Assembly: GCF_001403735.1 (NCBI RefSeq)
Contig: NZ_CXPG01000013.1
Span: 150,572-214,571 of the forward strand
Source of the DNA: Jannaschia rubra
GTDB taxonomy: Bacteria; Pseudomonadota; Alphaproteobacteria; Rhodobacterales; Rhodobacteraceae
DNA: 64,000 nucleotides
Direction: 5' to 3'
Every line of letters begins with the position of its first letter. The first letter of the stretch is position 1. A model generated the notes under the pieces. The model worked only from the letters and a program-made list of their open reading frames with translations, searched no databases and was not told the origin of the DNA. The translations under genes were made by a program, and so were the position numbers. Shown here piece by piece: positions 44,568 through 54,212 of this stretch.

Positions 44568-46082
44568 ATGACCACACCCGCCACCGTGACCTTCGCCGAG
44601 ACCGACCTTGATGCGGTCGCCGAGTTCGAGGGCGTCGTCGCCTGTTTCGTCACCGCCGACGGCAAGATGGGGCCGGAGGCGCGGCGGCTGAACAAGCTGA
44701 CGCGGGGAGCGGTGAAGCGCGCGGTGGAAAGCCCCGCCTTCGAGAAGCTGTCGGCAGGCGAGGTGCTGGACCTGGGCTTTCCCGCCGGTATGGCGGCGAC
44801 CACGGCCGCGCTCGTCAAGCTCGACCGCCGTCCGGCGATGGCGAAGGCGCTGGCGGCGGGTGCCGCGCTGGCCAAGCTGCGCGGCAGCCGGGCGCTTCTG
44901 GTGCTGGCGGGCGGGCTGGTCCGGCCGGAGGACGTGGCGCTGGGCACGGTGCTGCGGGGCTATGACTTCGCCGACCACAAGACCGGCGACGACAAGCCGG
45001 AGGCCGCGCCCATCACCGTGATGGCCGCCGGACGGGAGGAGGCCGAGACCGCATACTCCGGCGCCCGCGCGGCGGCCGAGGGCGTGTTCCTGACCCGCGA
45101 TCTGGTGAACGAGCCGTCGAACGTCCTGACCACGACCGAGTTCGCCGCGCGGCTGGAGAAGCTGCGCGACCTGGGGGTCGAGGTCGAGGTGCTGGAGGAA
45201 GCCGAGCTGGAAAAGCTCGGCATGCGGACCCTGCTGGCCGTGGGGCAGGGATCTGAGAGCCCGTCGAAGGTGGTGGTGATGCAATGGAAGGGCGGCGAGG
45301 ATGCCGCGCCGCTGGCGCTGGTCGGCAAGGGCGTCGTCTTCGACACCGGCGGCATATCCATCAAGCCCGCCGCCGGAATGGAGGACATGACCATGGACAT
45401 GGGCGGCGCGGGAACCGTTGCGGGCGTGATGCACACGCTGGCCGCCCGCAAGGCCCGCGCCAACGTCGTGGGCCTGGTCGGCATCGTCGAGAACATGCCC
45501 GACGGCCGCGCGCAGCGGCCCGGCGACGTGGTCCGCAGCATGAAGGGCGACACGGTCGAGGTCATCAACACCGACGCGGAAGGCCGGCTCGTCCTGTGCG
45601 ACGTGATGTGGTATGCGCAGGACCGCTTCGCCCCCGCGGCGATGATCGACCTCGCCACCCTGACCGGGGCCATCGTCATCGGCCTGGGCCATGAGAACGC
45701 GGGCGTCTTTTCCAACGACGACAAGCTGTGCGACGCGTTCCTCAAGGCCGCGAAGGCCACAGGCGAGGGCGCATGGCGGATGCCGCTGGGCGAGGCCTAT
45801 GACAAGCAGCTGAAGTCGCGCGTGGCGGACATGAAGAACGTGGGCGGGCGGCCCGCGGGGTCGATCACCGCGGCGCAGTTCCTGCAACGCTTCGTCAAGG
45901 ACGACGTGCCGTGGATCCATCTGGATATCGCCGGCGTCGCCTCGGTGTCCGACGGCACCGCGCTTTCGCCCGCCGGGGCTACGGGCTGGGGGGTGCGCGC
46001 GCTCGACCGACTGGTGCGGGACGGCTACGAGACGCCCGACGAAAAGACCCCGGACGTCGAGTCCCCGGACGTCGATGGGTGA
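44568..46082 (+). CDS. pepA: Leucyl aminopeptidase (M17)
   Basis: A 504-residue cytosolic metalloaminopeptidase. The catalytic region GKGVVFDTGGISIKPAAGMEDM with the metal Lys/Asp and the NTDAEGRLVL motif (near residues 334-343) with the catalytic Arg are intact. N-terminal macro-like domain spans residues ~1-165. It can also bind DNA in enterobacteria; that is not established here. The ATG at 44568 follows CCGGAG. Its stop overlaps the holC start by 8 bases. Confidence 0.96.
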   Translation: MTTPATVTFAETDLDAVAEFEGVVACFVTADGKMGPEARRLNKLTRGAVKRAVESPAFEKLSAGEVLDLGFPAGMAATTAALVKLDRRPAMAKALAAGAALAKLRGSRALLVLAGGLVRPEDVALGTVLRGYDFADHKTGDDKPEAAPITVMAAGREEAETAYSGARAAAEGVFLTRDLVNEPSNVLTTTEFAARLEKLRDLGVEVEVLEEAELEKLGMRTLLAVGQGSESPSKVVVMQWKGGEDAAPLALVGKGVVFDTGGISIKPAAGMEDMTMDMGGAGTVAGVMHTLAARKARANVVGLVGIVENMPDGRAQRPGDVVRSMKGDTVEVINTDAEGRLVLCDVMWYAQDRFAPAAMIDLATLTGAIVIGLGHENAGVFSNDDKLCDAFLKAAKATGEGAWRMPLGEAYDKQLKSRVADMKNVGGRPAGSITAAQFLQRFVKDDVPWIHLDIAGVASVSDGTALSPAGATGWGVRALDRLVRDGYETPDEKTPDVESPDVDG

Positions 46083-46536
46083 GGTCTATTTCTACCACCT
46101 GACGCGGGAGCCGGTGGAGGCGACGCTCGCCACCCTGCTGGACCGCGCGCGGCGGCAGGAGTGGCGCGTCGCGGTGCGGGGCGGCGATGCGGAGCGGCTG
46201 GAGCGGCTGGACCAGAAGCTGTGGCTGGGGCCGGTGGACGCGTTTCTGGCACATGGGCTGGCCGGGGGGCCGCATGACGCGCGGCAGCCCATCCTGCTGA
46301 CCACCGGGTCCGCGGACAACGCGCCCGATTGCCTGATGGTGGTCGACGGGGCCGATGTCGCGGCGGAGGAGGTGGCGGCGATGCAGCGGACCTGCATCCT
46401 GTTCGACGGGCTCGACGGCGAGGCGCTGAGCCGCGCGCGGCAGCAGTGGAAGGCCCTGACGGAGGCGGGATGCGGCGCGCGCTACTGGTCGGAGGAGACG
46501 GGCAAGTGGCAGGAGAAGGCGTCGAAGAACGTCTGA
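46075..46536 (+). CDS. holC: DNA polymerase III chi subunit
   Basis: A 153-residue clamp-loader accessory protein that links the replisome to SSB. The start MGEVYFYHLTREPVEATLATLLDRARRQEWRVAV and the central DQKLWLGPVDAFLAHG segment, followed by PILLTTGSADNAPDCLMVVDGA, are typical. The pepA-holC order (with an 8-base overlap) is the same as in E. coli. No oddities were seen. Confidence 0.93.
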   Translation: MGEVYFYHLTREPVEATLATLLDRARRQEWRVAVRGGDAERLERLDQKLWLGPVDAFLAHGLAGGPHDARQPILLTTGSADNAPDCLMVVDGADVAAEEVAAMQRTCILFDGLDGEALSRARQQWKALTEAGCGARYWSEETGKWQEKASKNV

Positions 46537-46540
46537 GCCG

Positions 46541-47128
46541 TCAGCGGGTCAGGCGCAGGCGCCCGTCCTCGATCTCGATCCGGCCGAAGCTGCCCAGGTA
46601 GGACATGCCCAGAAGGCTGGTCCGCAGGTCGCCGTCGTTGACGATGGCGCGCACGCGGCGGTCGGTGATGTCGCCCAGCCGCACCTCGTCCAGCACGACC
46701 TGCGCGGTCTGCACGCTGCCGTTGGCGGTCAGCGCCTGACCCAGGTAGCGCAGGCCATCGGGGTCTATGCCGATCTTGGCGGCGTCGGCCCGGCTCAGCA
46801 CGATTTCGGTCGCGCCGGTATCGACCACGAAATCGACGGGTTCGCCGTTCACGTCGAGCGTCATGTAGTAATGCCCGTCGCGCGACCGGGGCACGTCGAT
46901 GAAGACGCCCTGTTCGCTGGTCTCGACGCTTTGCCGCGGAAGGGCGGCGCGTTCGATGCTGTCCCAGTTGCCGATCACGAGAACGGCGCCGACGAAGATG
47001 AAGAACCAGATCGCCGCGTGCTGAAAGACCTGGCCCATGCGGTTGCGATTGGCGATCAGATACGACCCGCCGATCAGCAGGCCAAAGAGCGTCAGATAGA
47101 GCAGATAAGCGGTGTCGTTGCCGGTCAT
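46541..47128 (-). CDS. Retropepsin-like clan AA aspartic protease (TIGR02281 type), membrane-anchored
   Basis: A 195-residue protein with two N-terminal membrane segments (YLLYLTLFGLLIGGSYLIA and AIWFFIFVGAVLVIG) and a single retropepsin-like domain whose active site is DFVVDTGATEIVLS (residues ~110-123). As in other single-domain members, dimerisation would be needed for activity. Related to bacterial PerP/SapB-like and eukaryotic retropepsin-type proteases. The ATG at 47128 begins just before the first helix. No RBS stronger than GG-rich sequence is visible. Substrate unknown. Confidence 0.88.
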   Translation of the reverse strand: MTGNDTAYLLYLTLFGLLIGGSYLIANRNRMGQVFQHAAIWFFIFVGAVLVIGNWDSIERAALPRQSVETSEQGVFIDVPRSRDGHYYMTLDVNGEPVDFVVDTGATEIVLSRADAAKIGIDPDGLRYLGQALTANGSVQTAQVVLDEVRLGDITDRRVRAIVNDGDLRTSLLGMSYLGSFGRIEIEDGRLRLTR

Positions 47129-47156
47129 GGCCCAGATGTAGGCATGATCCGGCCGA

Positions 47157-47765
47157 TCACCAACCCGGAAAATCCGACAATCCATCGAGGACGAACTGCA
47201 CCGACAGCGCGGCGAGCAGCATTCCCAGAAGGCGCGTGACCACGTTGTTGCCGGTGTGGCCAAGCATCCGCTCCATCGGGGTGGCGAGCTGGAACAGGAC
47301 GAAGACGACGGCGATCACCGCGAGCATGACGCCGATGGCCTGCACCGAACCCAGCGTCGACGCCTGGTCGGTGAGCAGGATCATCGTGGCGATGGCGCCC
47401 GGCCCCGCGATGAGCGGCAGCGCCAGCGGAAAGACGGACGGATCGGGAGGAGGATGATCGGCCTGCCCCTCGCGCCGCTGGGTGCGCTTCTCGAACAGCA
47501 TTTCCAGCGCGGTGAGGAACAGGAGGATGCCACCCGCGATGCGGAAGGCGGGCATGGAGATGCCGAGGAACCCGAGGATGGATTCGCCCAGGAAGGCGAA
47601 GGCGATGAGCAGGAGCGCCCCGATGAGGCAGGCGCGGATGGCGATGGCGCGGCGGTGGCGCGCGGACATGCCGGCGGTGAGGGCCACGAAGATGGGCGTG
47701 AGGCCGATGGGGTCGATGACGACGAACAGGGCCGTGAAGGCCGTGACCGCCTCGACCGAGGTCAC
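47157..47765 (-). CDS. MarC family membrane protein
   Basis: A 202-residue integral membrane protein with six predicted helices. Conserved signatures are FVVIDPIGLTPIFVALT (near residue 15) and LALPLIAGPGAIATMILL (near residue 110). Despite the name (multiple antibiotic resistance locus), MarC members are not proven drug exporters. The start is GTG at 47765, overlapping the stop of the upstream ABC-F gene (GTGA). It ends 29 bases before the protease gene start on the same strand. Confidence 0.92.
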   Translation of the reverse strand: MTSVEAVTAFTALFVVIDPIGLTPIFVALTAGMSARHRRAIAIRACLIGALLLIAFAFLGESILGFLGISMPAFRIAGGILLFLTALEMLFEKRTQRREGQADHPPPDPSVFPLALPLIAGPGAIATMILLTDQASTLGSVQAIGVMLAVIAVVFVLFQLATPMERMLGHTGNNVVTRLLGMLLAALSVQFVLDGLSDFPGW

Positions 47766-49618
47766 GCCTGCGCCTTTTCGAGCGATTCCATCGCCGCCAT
47801 CCACAGGGTCTCGGCCCGGTCGGTGGCCTCCATCACCTCGGCATACTTGCGGTTCCAGGTCTCTAGCTCGCCCTTGCGCGCGTCTTCGTAGAGCGCGGGG
47901 TCGGCCAGTTTCTTCGCGAGCTTGTCGCGCATCGCCTCGATCTTGCGGACGCGGTCCTCCGCGCGGCGGGCTTCGGCGCGAAGTTCCAGGATGCGGTCGC
48001 GGCCGACCTGCTGCCTGACGGGCTTTTCCTTTTCCTTGGAGGTCTTTGAAGGGCGCTCCTCACCCTGCAGGAGCATCCGGCGGTATTCCTCCAGATCGCC
48101 GTCATACGGCCCGACGGTGCCGCCCTTGACCAGCCACAGGCGGTCGGCCACGAGGCTGAGCAGGTGCATGTCGTGGCTGACCAGCACGACCGCGCCGGTG
48201 TAGGCGGTCAGCGCCTCGACCAGCGCCTCGCGGCTTTCGATGTCGAGGTGGTTGGTCGGCTCGTCCAGGATCAGCATGTGGGGCGCGTCGAGCGTGGCGA
48301 GCAGCAGCGACAGCCGCGCCTTCTGCCCGCCCGACAGCCGCGCGACCTGCGTGTCTGCCTGGTCGACGCCCAGCCCGAAGCCCGCGAGCCGCGCGCGCAG
48401 GCGGGACGGGGTCTCGTCGGGGCGCTCGCGGCGGATGTGGTCGAGGGGGGTCTCGTCGATGTGCAACTCGTCGACCTGGTGCTGCGCGAAATAGCCGATC
48501 CGCAGCTTGCCCGAGGCGATCCGCTCGCCCTCCATCACCTGAAGCCTGTCCGATAACAGCTTGGACAGCGTGGATTTCCCCTCGCCGTTGCGACCCAGCA
48601 GGGCGATGCGGTCGTCCTGGTCGATGCGGACGTTCAGCCGTTGCAGGACCGGCGGGCCGCCATAGCCCACCGACGCTCCGTCGAGCCGCAGGATCGGGGG
48701 CGACAGATCCTCGGGCTGGGGGAAGGTGAAGACGGTGCGGGCGGCGTCCTCGGGCGCGCGGATCGTCTCCATCCGCTCCAGCATCTTGACGCGGGACTGG
48801 GCCTGTTTCGCCTTGGACGCCTTGGCTTTGAAGCGGTCCACGAAGCTTTGCAGATGGGCGCGGCGGGCGGCCTGCTTCGCGGCCTCGGCGGCGAGGCCCG
48901 CGCGTTTTTCGGCGCGCATCCGCACGAAGGTGTCGTAGGGGCCGGTGTAATAGGTGAGGCCCTTGTCCTCGAGATGCAGGATGCCCCCCACGGCGCGGTT
49001 CAGAAGGGCACGGTCGTGGCTGATGATGATGACGGTATGGGGGTATTTCGCGAGGTAGCTTTCGAGCCAGAGCGCCCCTTCGAGATCGAGGTAGTTCGTC
49101 GGCTCGTCCAGCAGCAGCAGGTCGGGCTGCGCGAACAGGACGCCGGCCAGCGCCACGCGCATCCGCCAGCCGCCGGAATAGGCCGAGCAGGGGCGGGACT
49201 GTTCCTCCACCTCGAACCCGAGGCCGCGCAGGATGGCGGAGGCGCGCGCCTCGCCGGACCAGGCGTCGATGTCCTGAAGCCGGGCCTGCACCTCGGCGAT
49301 GCGGTGGGGGTCGGTCGCGGTGTCGGCCTCGGCCATCAGGGCGGCGCGTTCGGTATCGGCGGCCAGCACCGTGTCGATGAGCGAGGTCGCGGATGACGGC
49401 ACCTCCTGCGCGACGCCGCCGATGCGGGCACGGCTGGGCAGGATGATGTCGCCCGAGTCGAGCGGGATCTCGCCCCGGATCAGGCGGAACAACGTCGTCT
49501 TGCCGGTGCCGTTGCGGCCCACCAGCCCGACCTTGTGGCCATCGGGGATGGTCGCGGTGGCGCCTTCGAACAGCGGACGCCCGGCGACGGAATAGGTCAG
49601 GTCGGTGATCTGTAGCAT
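47762..49618 (-). CDS. ABC-F family ATPase (Uup/YheS-like)
   Basis: A 618-residue soluble protein with two ABC domains and no membrane segments. Walker A motifs are GRNGTGKTT (near residue 35) and GRNGEGKST (near residue 343); both signatures ([13 protein letters not shown] and [12 protein letters not shown]) and Walker B DEPTN are intact. The linker ([36 protein letters not shown]) and a C-terminal coiled coil are typical. ABC-F proteins act on ribosomes; which branch this belongs to needs phylogeny. GTGA overlap with marC downstream. Confidence 0.93.
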   Translation of the reverse strand: MLQITDLTYSVAGRPLFEGATATIPDGHKVGLVGRNGTGKTTLFRLIRGEIPLDSGDIILPSRARIGGVAQEVPSSATSLIDTVLAADTERAALMAEADTATDPHRIAEVQARLQDIDAWSGEARASAILRGLGFEVEEQSRPCSAYSGGWRMRVALAGVLFAQPDLLLLDEPTNYLDLEGALWLESYLAKYPHTVIIISHDRALLNRAVGGILHLEDKGLTYYTGPYDTFVRMRAEKRAGLAAEAAKQAARRAHLQSFVDRFKAKASKAKQAQSRVKMLERMETIRAPEDAARTVFTFPQPEDLSPPILRLDGASVGYGGPPVLQRLNVRIDQDDRIALLGRNGEGKSTLSKLLSDRLQVMEGERIASGKLRIGYFAQHQVDELHIDETPLDHIRRERPDETPSRLRARLAGFGLGVDQADTQVARLSGGQKARLSLLLATLDAPHMLILDEPTNHLDIESREALVEALTAYTGAVVLVSHDMHLLSLVADRLWLVKGGTVGPYDGDLEEYRRMLLQGEERPSKTSKEKEKPVRQQVGRDRILELRAEARRAEDRVRKIEAMRDKLAKKLADPALYEDARKGELETWNRKYAEVMEATDRAETLWMAAMESLEKAQA

Positions 49619-49663
49619 GGCGGCGAGGCATCTTTCAGCCCCGCCACCATGTCAACGCCAAAC

Positions 49664-49942
49664 TCAGTCCAGAAGTCCGGCGATCGTCGCGAGCGGATAG
49701 CTCTGCATGCCGCGCAGTACCTGCGCGTCCTCGTCGGCGAAGACGAAGATGTGCAACTCGTCGTGCAGGATCGTCCCACGGCAGAACACGCCGTCCTGCG
49801 CCAGATCCTCCGGGCAGGTTTCGAGGTCGACATGGGGGACCGCCACCTCGAACTGCTCATAGGTGAGTTCGTGCGCGGTCTGCGCCGAGAGGGTCGAGGC
49901 GGTTCCGGCCAGGATGGCGGCGGCAAGAAGAAGGCGGTTCAT
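49664..49942 (-). CDS. Small exported protein of unknown function
   Basis: A 92-residue protein with a signal peptide ([18 protein letters not shown], cleavage near residue 21) and a compact acidic mature part with two cysteines ([14 protein letters not shown]), likely one disulfide. It is not recognised beyond being of a type I recall from Rhodobacterales. The ATG at 49942 follows AAGGAC. It lies between the ABC-F gene and ndk on opposite strands; 153 bases separate it from ndk. Confidence 0.7.
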   Translation of the reverse strand: MNRLLLAAAILAGTASTLSAQTAHELTYEQFEVAVPHVDLETCPEDLAQDGVFCRGTILHDELHIFVFADEDAQVLRGMQSYPLATIAGLLD

Positions 49943-50095
49943 AGGTCTGTCCTTAATCCGAGTGTTTCAGTAAGGATTCCGATAACGTCGATTTCCGCGG
50001 CTGAAAAGCCCCCTTCGTCACGACAGGTTGTGTCTTTAACCCGGCAGGGACGCATGCTATGGCCAGCGCCGAATTTTCCCGAAAAGAGAGACCCC

Positions 50096-50518
50096 ATGGC
50101 CCTCGAACGCACGTTTTCGATCATCAAGCCCGACGCCACCAAGCGGAACCTGACCGGCAAGATCACCGCCAAGTTCGAGGAGGCCGGCCTGCGCGTCGTC
50201 GCCTCCAAGCGCATCCAGCTGACGCTGGCGCAGGCGCAGGAATTCTACGGCGTCCACAAGGACCGGCCGTTCTTCGGCGAGTTGACCGAATACATGATCT
50301 CGGAGCCGATCGTGGTGCAGGTGCTGGAAGGCGAGAACGCCATCGCGAGGAACCGCGAAGTCATGGGCGCGACCAACCCCGCCGACGCGGCTGAGGGCAC
50401 CATCCGCAAGGAGTTCGCCCTGTCCATCGGCGAGAACTCGGTCCACGGGTCGGACGCGCCCGAGACCGCCAAGGAGGAGATCGCCTATTTCTTCTCGGGT
50501 CTCGAACTGGTCGGCTGA
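50096..50518 (+). CDS. ndk: Nucleoside diphosphate kinase
   Basis: A 140-residue enzyme balancing nucleoside triphosphates by phosphate transfer. The catalytic histidine is H117 in the NSVHGSD motif, and the [10 protein letters not shown] start and nucleotide-binding regions are standard. The ATG at 50096 has a GAGAG-type sequence upstream; the longer open frame is a shadow of the upstream small gene. A strong intrinsic terminator follows. Monocistronic. Confidence 0.98.
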   Translation: MALERTFSIIKPDATKRNLTGKITAKFEEAGLRVVASKRIQLTLAQAQEFYGVHKDRPFFGELTEYMISEPIVVQVLEGENAIARNREVMGATNPADAAEGTIRKEFALSIGENSVHGSDAPETAKEEIAYFFSGLELVG

Positions 50519-50540
50519 GCCGTCGGCACAGGAAGTGGCG

Positions 50541-50563
50541 GGGCGTCCTTCGGGGCGCCCTTT
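50541..50563 (+). terminator. Rho-independent terminator of ndk
   Basis: An 8-base-pair stem GGGCGTCC/GGGCGCCC (one G-U pair) with a TTCG tetraloop, followed by TTT and a further T-rich CGCGTTT. It begins 22 bases after the ndk stop. Confidence 0.85.
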
Positions 50564-50640
50564 CGCGTTTCCGCCAGGGCCTTGCACGCTTTGACAGGAA
50601 CCCGCCGGGTCGCAGGCGGTTGAGTCCGGAAGGAGCCCGG

Positions 50641-51114
50641 ATGACCGATCCCGCCACGCCAGCTCAGATGTCCGCGAACTACATGGCCGCAACGGAGGCC
50701 GCGGAGAATGACGGCAAGCCGCCCGGTGCGGCGATGGTCGAACCCCTGCGGATGCTGCTGGTCGCCGTCGAGACGGCCTTCGAGCGGATAGAGCCGCGGG
50801 GCGCGTCCGAGACCGACCTGGAGATCATGGCCCTCTGGCACGACGTTCTGACGGCGCTTCGGTCGGATGTGTCGATCATGCTGGTCAACCGCGAGGCACC
50901 GCCGTCGGCCACGTCCGGCCTGGTGGAGGGGCTGCGCGGGCTATTCGGAGGCAGCGGCCTGAAGGCCGTCGTGCGGGACGGCACCCGCATCCTCGACCTT
51001 CTGACCGACGTGGAGGCGCGTGCCTCCGACCCCGAGACCCGCGACGAGCTCGGCCGCCACCGGGGCGCCTGCGTCACGGTCATCAACCGCGCACAGGACC
51101 GCATCGACGGCTGA
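50641..51114 (+). CDS. Hypothetical helical protein
   Basis: A 157-residue soluble protein, not recognised. Long amphipathic helices are predicted (MVEPLRMLLVAVETAFERI, ETDLEIMALWHDVLTALRSDV, DLLTDVEARASDPETRDELGRHR); there is no signal peptide or membrane segment. The ATG at 50641 follows GGAAGGAG at good spacing, so translation is likely. MATE transporter gene follows 41 bases downstream and may be co-transcribed. No domain could be named. Confidence 0.7.
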   Translation: MTDPATPAQMSANYMAATEAAENDGKPPGAAMVEPLRMLLVAVETAFERIEPRGASETDLEIMALWHDVLTALRSDVSIMLVNREAPPSATSGLVEGLRGLFGGSGLKAVVRDGTRILDLLTDVEARASDPETRDELGRHRGACVTVINRAQDRIDG

Positions 51115-51155
51115 GCCCGCTTGCCAGACCTTCGCGCGGCGGCTAGCGGCTGGCC

Positions 51156-52526
51156 ATGGACGGCTTGTCATACCATCTGAAACGCACGCTGGTGCTGGGC
51201 CTGCCGCTGGTCGGCAGCCAGTTGGCGCAGATCATGGTGGGGCTGACCGACACGATCATGCTGGGCCGCTATTCGGTCGATGCCCTGGCGGCGGGGACGC
51301 TGGGCAATTCGATGTTCTTCCTGTTCTTCATCGTCGGCGCGGGCTTCGCCTTCGCCGTCATGCCGCTGGTCGCGCAAGCCGTGGCGCGGCTGGACGATAC
51401 GCGGACGCGGCGGGTGACGCGGATGGGGCTGTGGCTGTCGGGGGCGCTGGCGCTCGGGATGCTGCCGCTGTTCTTCTTTTCCGGGCCGCTGCTGAGCGCG
51501 GCGGGGCAGGGGCCGCAGGTGGCCGCCGACACGCAGGCCTATCTGCGGATCGCGGGCTTCGGGATGATCCCCGCGCTGCTGACCGCGACGTTCCGCAGCC
51601 ACCTGTCGGCGATGGAGCATACCCGCATCGTTCTGCTCGCGACGCTGGCTGCCGTGGTGCTGAACGCCGGGCTGAACTGGCTGCTGATCTTCGGCAACTG
51701 GGGTGCGCCGGAGTTGGGGGTGCGGGGCGCGGCCATCGCCTCGGTCGCGGTGCATTCGCTGACGGCGGTGGTTCTGGCGATCTATGCCACGCGGGCGCCG
51801 GGCATGGGACGGTTCGAGTTGCTGCGCAACATCCACCGCCCCGACTGGCCCGCGATGGCCGAGATCTTCTGCCTGGGCTGGCCCATCAGCCTGACGCATC
51901 TGGCCGAATCGAGCCTGTTCGCCGCGACCGCCCTGATGATGGGTTGGCTCGGCACGGCGGCGCTGGCCGCGCACGGCATCGCCATCACCATCGCGGCGGC
52001 CACCTTCATGGTGCATGTCGGCCTGTCGGCGGCGGCCACGGTGCGGGTGGGGCAGGCCTGGGGACGGGGCGATGCCACGGGGCTGAAACGCGCGGCGATC
52101 GCCGCGATGATCCTGTCGGCGGCAGCGGTCGTGGTGAATACGGCGGTCTATCTGCTGGCCGGCGAATGGCTGGTGCGCCGGTTTCTCGACACCTCCGACC
52201 CGGAGGCGGGAGCCATTCTGGCGCTCGGCGTGGTGCTGTTGCGGGTGGCGGCGCTGTTCCAGCTGGTCGATGCCGCGCAGGTCATGGCGCTGGGCCTGCT
52301 GCGCGGGGTGCAGGACACGCGGCGGCCGATGATCTATGCGATCATCGCCTATTGGGCGCTGGGCCTGCCGGTCAGCTATGGGTTGGGGTTCGGGCTGGAC
52401 TGGGGGCCGGTCGGCCTCTGGATGGGGCTGGTCATCGGGCTGGCGGCGGCGGGCGTGGCGCTGACGGGGCGGTTCGTACGGATCGTGGACCGCGCCGACA
52501 TGGAGCCCGTCACATCGAGAAGCTGA
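51156..52526 (+). CDS. MATE family efflux transporter (NorM-like)
   Basis: A 456-residue membrane protein with twelve predicted helices in two similar halves. The N-terminal LGLPLVGSQLAQIMVGLTDTIMLGRYS and the mirror segment CLGWPISLTHLAESSLF at ~residue 240 are MATE signatures. Exports cationic drugs or metabolites by Na+ or H+ antiport; the substrate cannot be told. Its last 17 bases overlap the convergent IscA-like gene. No regulator is adjacent. Confidence 0.94.
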   Translation: MDGLSYHLKRTLVLGLPLVGSQLAQIMVGLTDTIMLGRYSVDALAAGTLGNSMFFLFFIVGAGFAFAVMPLVAQAVARLDDTRTRRVTRMGLWLSGALALGMLPLFFFSGPLLSAAGQGPQVAADTQAYLRIAGFGMIPALLTATFRSHLSAMEHTRIVLLATLAAVVLNAGLNWLLIFGNWGAPELGVRGAAIASVAVHSLTAVVLAIYATRAPGMGRFELLRNIHRPDWPAMAEIFCLGWPISLTHLAESSLFAATALMMGWLGTAALAAHGIAITIAAATFMVHVGLSAAATVRVGQAWGRGDATGLKRAAIAAMILSAAAVVVNTAVYLLAGEWLVRRFLDTSDPEAGAILALGVVLLRVAALFQLVDAAQVMALGLLRGVQDTRRPMIYAIIAYWALGLPVSYGLGFGLDWGPVGLWMGLVIGLAAAGVALTGRFVRIVDRADMEPVTSRS

Positions 52527-52833
52527 CCCCGCAGCCGCAACTGCTCGATGCGTTGGGGTTCTGCACGGTAAAGCGCGCGCCGATCAACTCCTCGCTGAAG
52601 TCGATGACGGCGTCGGCGAGGAAGGGCAGCGACACCTCGTCGACGATCACCTGCTCGCCCTCGCCCTCCAGCACCAGGTCGCCGTCGCCCGGCGTGTCGA
52701 GGTCGATGCGATACTGGAACCCGGAACACCCGCCCCCGTCGACCGCGACGCGCAGGCCCTTGCCCTGCGCGGCGGCGCCGATCTCGGACAGGCGCTCGAA
52801 CGCGCGGGGGGTGACCTTGGGGGGAACGTTCAT
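52510..52833 (-). CDS. A-type iron-sulfur assembly protein (HesB/IscA/ErpA)
   Basis: A 107-residue A-type carrier that receives Fe-S clusters and passes them to target apoproteins. The three conserved cysteines are C36 (GGGCSGF) and C99/C101 (SSCGCGVSF). No isc or suf genes are near. ErpA versus IscA cannot be decided; a stand-alone locus suits ErpA. The ATG at 52833 lies after GGAACCCCG. The 3' end overlaps the MATE gene by 17 bases. Confidence 0.93.
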   Translation of the reverse strand: MNVPPKVTPRAFERLSEIGAAAQGKGLRVAVDGGGCSGFQYRIDLDTPGDGDLVLEGEGEQVIVDEVSLPFLADAVIDFSEELIGARFTVQNPNASSSCGCGVSFSM

Positions 52834-52973
52834 CGCGGGGTTCCTTCGGACGGGGCGTGCGATCAATCTGTGCGGTACGGCGCCGGGGTTCAAGGGCCGC
52901 GCGCGTTCCGGGGCTGTCATTCGCCGCCGCGTCGCCTATACCCCTGCGCGACCCGACCTGTCCGAGCGACCCA

Positions 52974-54116
52974 ATGCACGCGCCTTATGCCAGCGATCCC
53001 GCCGACACGCGCGGACGCCTTTACCCGGAGGGTGAAAGCGCCTTCCGCTCCGCCTTCCAGCGGGACCGGGACCGGATCATCCATTCCAGCGCCTTTCGCC
53101 GCCTCAAGCACAAGACGCAGGTCTTCATCGAGCATGAGGGCGACTATTTCCGCACCCGCCTGACCCATTCGATCGAGGTGGGGCAGGTGGCGCGGACCAT
53201 CGCCAAGCACCTGGGCCTGAACGTGGAGCTGACCGAGGCGGTGGCGCTGGCGCACGACCTGGGCCACACCCCCTTCGGCCACACGGGCGAGGAGGCGCTG
53301 GACCGGCTGATGGCGCCCTGGGGCGGGTTCGACCACAATGCGCAGGCCCTGCGGATCGTCACCCGGCTGGAGCGGCATTACGCGGAATGGGACGGGCTGA
53401 ACCTGACGTGGGAGACGCTGGAGGGGATCGCCAAGCACAACGGCCCCGTCCTGCCGCCGGTGCCCTATGCGCTGGCCGAATACGACGCGCGGCACGATCT
53501 GGAACTGCACACCCACGCCAGCGCCGAGGCGCAGGTGGCGGCGCTGTCCGACGACATCGCCTACAACAACCACGACCTGCACGACGGGCTGCGGGCTGAG
53601 CTGTTCTCGACCGACGAACTGGCGGAGCTGCCGATCCTGCGGGATTGCTTTGCCGAGGTGGACGCCGCCTATCCGGGGCTGAACTACTATCGCCGGCGGC
53701 ACGAGGCGCTGCGCCGGTTCTTCGGCGTGCTGGTGGAGGATGTGATCGCCGTGACCGAGGCGAACCTGAGCGACCTCGACCCCCGCTCGGCCGGCGACAT
53801 CCGCGCGGCGGGGCGGATGATGGTGCAGTTCTCGCCCGCGCTCTGGTCCGACCTGCGGGTGATCCGGGCCTTCCTGTTCGAGCGGATGTACCGCGCTCCC
53901 GCCGTGGTCGAGATGCGGCGGCAGGTGACGCAGGTTCTCGACGAGCTGTTCCCCTGGCTGATGGCGCATACGGGCGACCTGCCGAAGCAATGGCGCAAGG
54001 ACGTGGAGGAGGCGGCGACCGAGGAGGAGCTGGCGCGCATCGTCTGCGACTATATTGCGGGCATGACCGACCGCTTCGCGCTCCAGTCCCACGACCGGCT
54101 CATCGGCGGGGCCTGA
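52974..54116 (+). CDS. Deoxyguanosinetriphosphate triphosphohydrolase-like protein
   Basis: A 380-residue HD-domain enzyme hydrolysing dNTPs to deoxynucleosides and triphosphate. Metal ligands appear as RLTHSIEVGQ and AHDLGHTPFGH (residues ~60-105), and a later DDIAYNNHDLHDG motif (near residue 195) completes the site. It is the 'type 2' dGTPase found in alphaproteobacteria. The ATG at 52974 is divergent from the IscA-like gene, 140 bases away; the longer frame upstream is unsupported. Confidence 0.93.
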   Translation: MHAPYASDPADTRGRLYPEGESAFRSAFQRDRDRIIHSSAFRRLKHKTQVFIEHEGDYFRTRLTHSIEVGQVARTIAKHLGLNVELTEAVALAHDLGHTPFGHTGEEALDRLMAPWGGFDHNAQALRIVTRLERHYAEWDGLNLTWETLEGIAKHNGPVLPPVPYALAEYDARHDLELHTHASAEAQVAALSDDIAYNNHDLHDGLRAELFSTDELAELPILRDCFAEVDAAYPGLNYYRRRHEALRRFFGVLVEDVIAVTEANLSDLDPRSAGDIRAAGRMMVQFSPALWSDLRVIRAFLFERMYRAPAVVEMRRQVTQVLDELFPWLMAHTGDLPKQWRKDVEEAATEEELARIVCDYIAGMTDRFALQSHDRLIGGA

Positions 54117-54212
54117 CGCGCCGGGCAGGATGCCGCCGGCGGTGCCGGACAGGGTTGCGGGCCATGGGACGCGCCTGCATCTTTGCCGTCTTTGCATACC
54201 GGAGACACAGAC

